Origin: Marinobacter lutaoensis
Lineage (GTDB): Bacteria; Pseudomonadota; Gammaproteobacteria; Pseudomonadales; Oleiphilaceae
NCBI RefSeq assembly: GCF_001981305.1
Contig: NZ_MSCW01000004.1
Location: 124,001 to 188,000, forward strand
DNA length: 64,000 nucleotides
Direction of reading: 5' to 3'
Shown: in pieces, positions 63,411 to 64,000 of the stretch
Layout of the letters: each line of letters opens with the position of its first letter
How positions within the stretch are numbered: the stretch's first letter is position 1
Notes under the pieces: model-generated
The model's input: only the letters and a program-made list of their open reading frames with translations
Told to the model about the DNA's origin: nothing
Database searches by the model: none
Made by a program: the position numbers and the translations under genes

Positions 63411-64000
63411 TCAGGCGGCTTCGTCGATCATCCCGGACTGCCGCAGCAGGGCGTCCACTTTCGGCTCGCGGCCACGGAACGCCTTGAACAACGCCATCGG
63501 CTCCCGGGAGCCGCCTTTTTCCAGGATGTGCTCCAGGAAGGCACGACCGGTGGCCGGGTCGAAGATGCCGTGTTCCTCGAACAGGGAGAAGGCATCCGCC
63601 GCCAGCACCTCCGCCCACTTGTAGCTGTAGTAACCGGCGGCGTACCCTCCGGCGAAAATGTGGGAGAACGAATTCGGGAACCGGTTGAACTCGGGTGCCT
63701 GAACCACCGCGATCTCCTCCCGGACCTGGCGATGCACCGTCAGCGGATGGGTCGGCGCCTGCTCGGTGAATTCCGCGTGCAGGCGGAAGTCGAACAGCGC
63801 GAACTCCAGCTGGCGCACCATGGCCATGCCGGACTGGAAGTTCTTTGCCGCCAGCAGTTTTTCCAGCAAGGCCTCCGGCAGCGGCTCGCCGGTTTCGTGG
63901 TGGGCCGCAATCAGCGCCAGGGATTCGGGGTGCCAGCACCAGTTTTCCAGGAACTGGCTGGGCAGTTCAACCGCGTCCCAGGCCACGCCATTGATGCCGG
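63411..64000 (-). CDS. prlC: Oligopeptidase A, C-terminal part (runs off the window)
   Basis: M3-family zinc metallopeptidase; only about the last 195 residues are in the window, starting in ...INGVAWDAVELPSQFLENW. The C-terminal block FSHIFAGGYAAGYYSYKWAEVLAADAF is characteristic of OpdA/PrlC. The HExxH site lies beyond the window edge. It degrades peptides and cleaved signal peptides in the cytoplasm. It is upstream of yheV on the same strand. Confidence 0.93.
   Translation of the reverse strand, partial: GINGVAWDAVELPSQFLENWCWHPESLALIAAHHETGEPLPEALLEKLLAAKNFQSGMAMVRQLEFALFDFRLHAEFTEQAPTHPLTVHRQVREEIAVVQAPEFNRFPNSFSHIFAGGYAAGYYSYKWAEVLAADAFSLFEEHGIFDPATGRAFLEHILEKGGSREPMALFKAFRGREPKVDALLRQSGMIDEAA

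Overview
The window looks like a chromosome segment from a GC-rich marine gammaproteobacterium, most like Marinobacter or a close Pseudomonadales relative. That is inferred from gene content, not from a search. The pointers are an OprI-type alanine-zipper lipoprotein, a Pseudomonas-type caa3 oxidase cluster, a prlC-yheV pair, a type III ornithine decarboxylase, monomeric NADP isocitrate dehydrogenase, an ectoine synthase and a TRAP transporter. Most ORF-track lines are antisense shadows of GC-rich genes and are left out. No insertion sequence, prophage or CRISPR array is seen.

Layout. (1) 1-1.7 kb: the last codons of an OmpR-type response regulator, a PhoQ-like kinase with lower GC than the rest, and tRNA-Gly(CCC), whose 3' end faces this region. 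(2) 1.7-8.0 kb: envelope block with a K+/H+ antiporter, YafK/DpaA-like L,D-transpeptidase-fold enzyme, Lpp/OprI lipoprotein, slipin-NfeD pair and a second L,D-transpeptidase. (3) 8.0-12.1 kb: TMEM165/GDT1-type Mn transporter behind a yybP-ykoY riboswitch, a MarR-MFS efflux operon and another MFS protein. (4) 12.4-19.4 kb: WYL regulator, secreted nuclease, hydrolase, AraC regulator, queCE and an exonuclease. (5) 19.4-20.2 kb: a largely non-coding stretch with two intrinsic terminators and probable small transcripts, then a 90-aa orphan. (6) 20.2-25.9 kb: phosphorelay operon (7TMR-DISM hybrid kinase with Hpt, 4-TM protein, lone receiver) and a divergent lipoprotein. (7) 26-32 kb: small helical proteins, beta-lactamase-fold hydrolase, diguanylate cyclase and icd. 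(8) 32.2-39.9 kb: ketone-body operon (TakP-like TRAP transporter, 3-hydroxybutyrate dehydrogenase, acetoacetate-CoA ligase) behind a complete sigma-54 control region, preceded by its probable activator gene. (9) 40-49.3 kb: DUF2868/DUF3482 pair, orphan ectC, ornithine decarboxylase, ATP-grasp protein, eIF2B-like protein and hrpB. (10) 49.3-58.7 kb: MFS protein plus cytochrome c oxidase structural and assembly genes (SCO, cyoE, ctaA, SURF1, coxC, coxA, coxB) without ctaG/COX11. (11) 58.8-64 kb: MATE pump, unknown protein, DoxX, Na+/H+ antiporter, a 115-bp imperfect palindrome, yheV and the 3' part of prlC.

The strongest signal is at 38.3-38.5 kb. Three 16-bp palindromes of one type, an IHF consensus match and a -24/-12 promoter lie in the order expected for enhancer-dependent sigma-54 transcription. 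They sit between the activator gene and dctP and make a concrete case for sigma-54-controlled uptake and oxidation of 3-hydroxybutyrate/acetoacetate. Other items of interest are the Mn riboswitch with a visible alternative pairing near the ribosome binding site, a lipoprotein-tethering neighbourhood, the orphan ectC, the oxidase cluster lacking COX11 and the leader-with-terminator at 19.7-19.9 kb.
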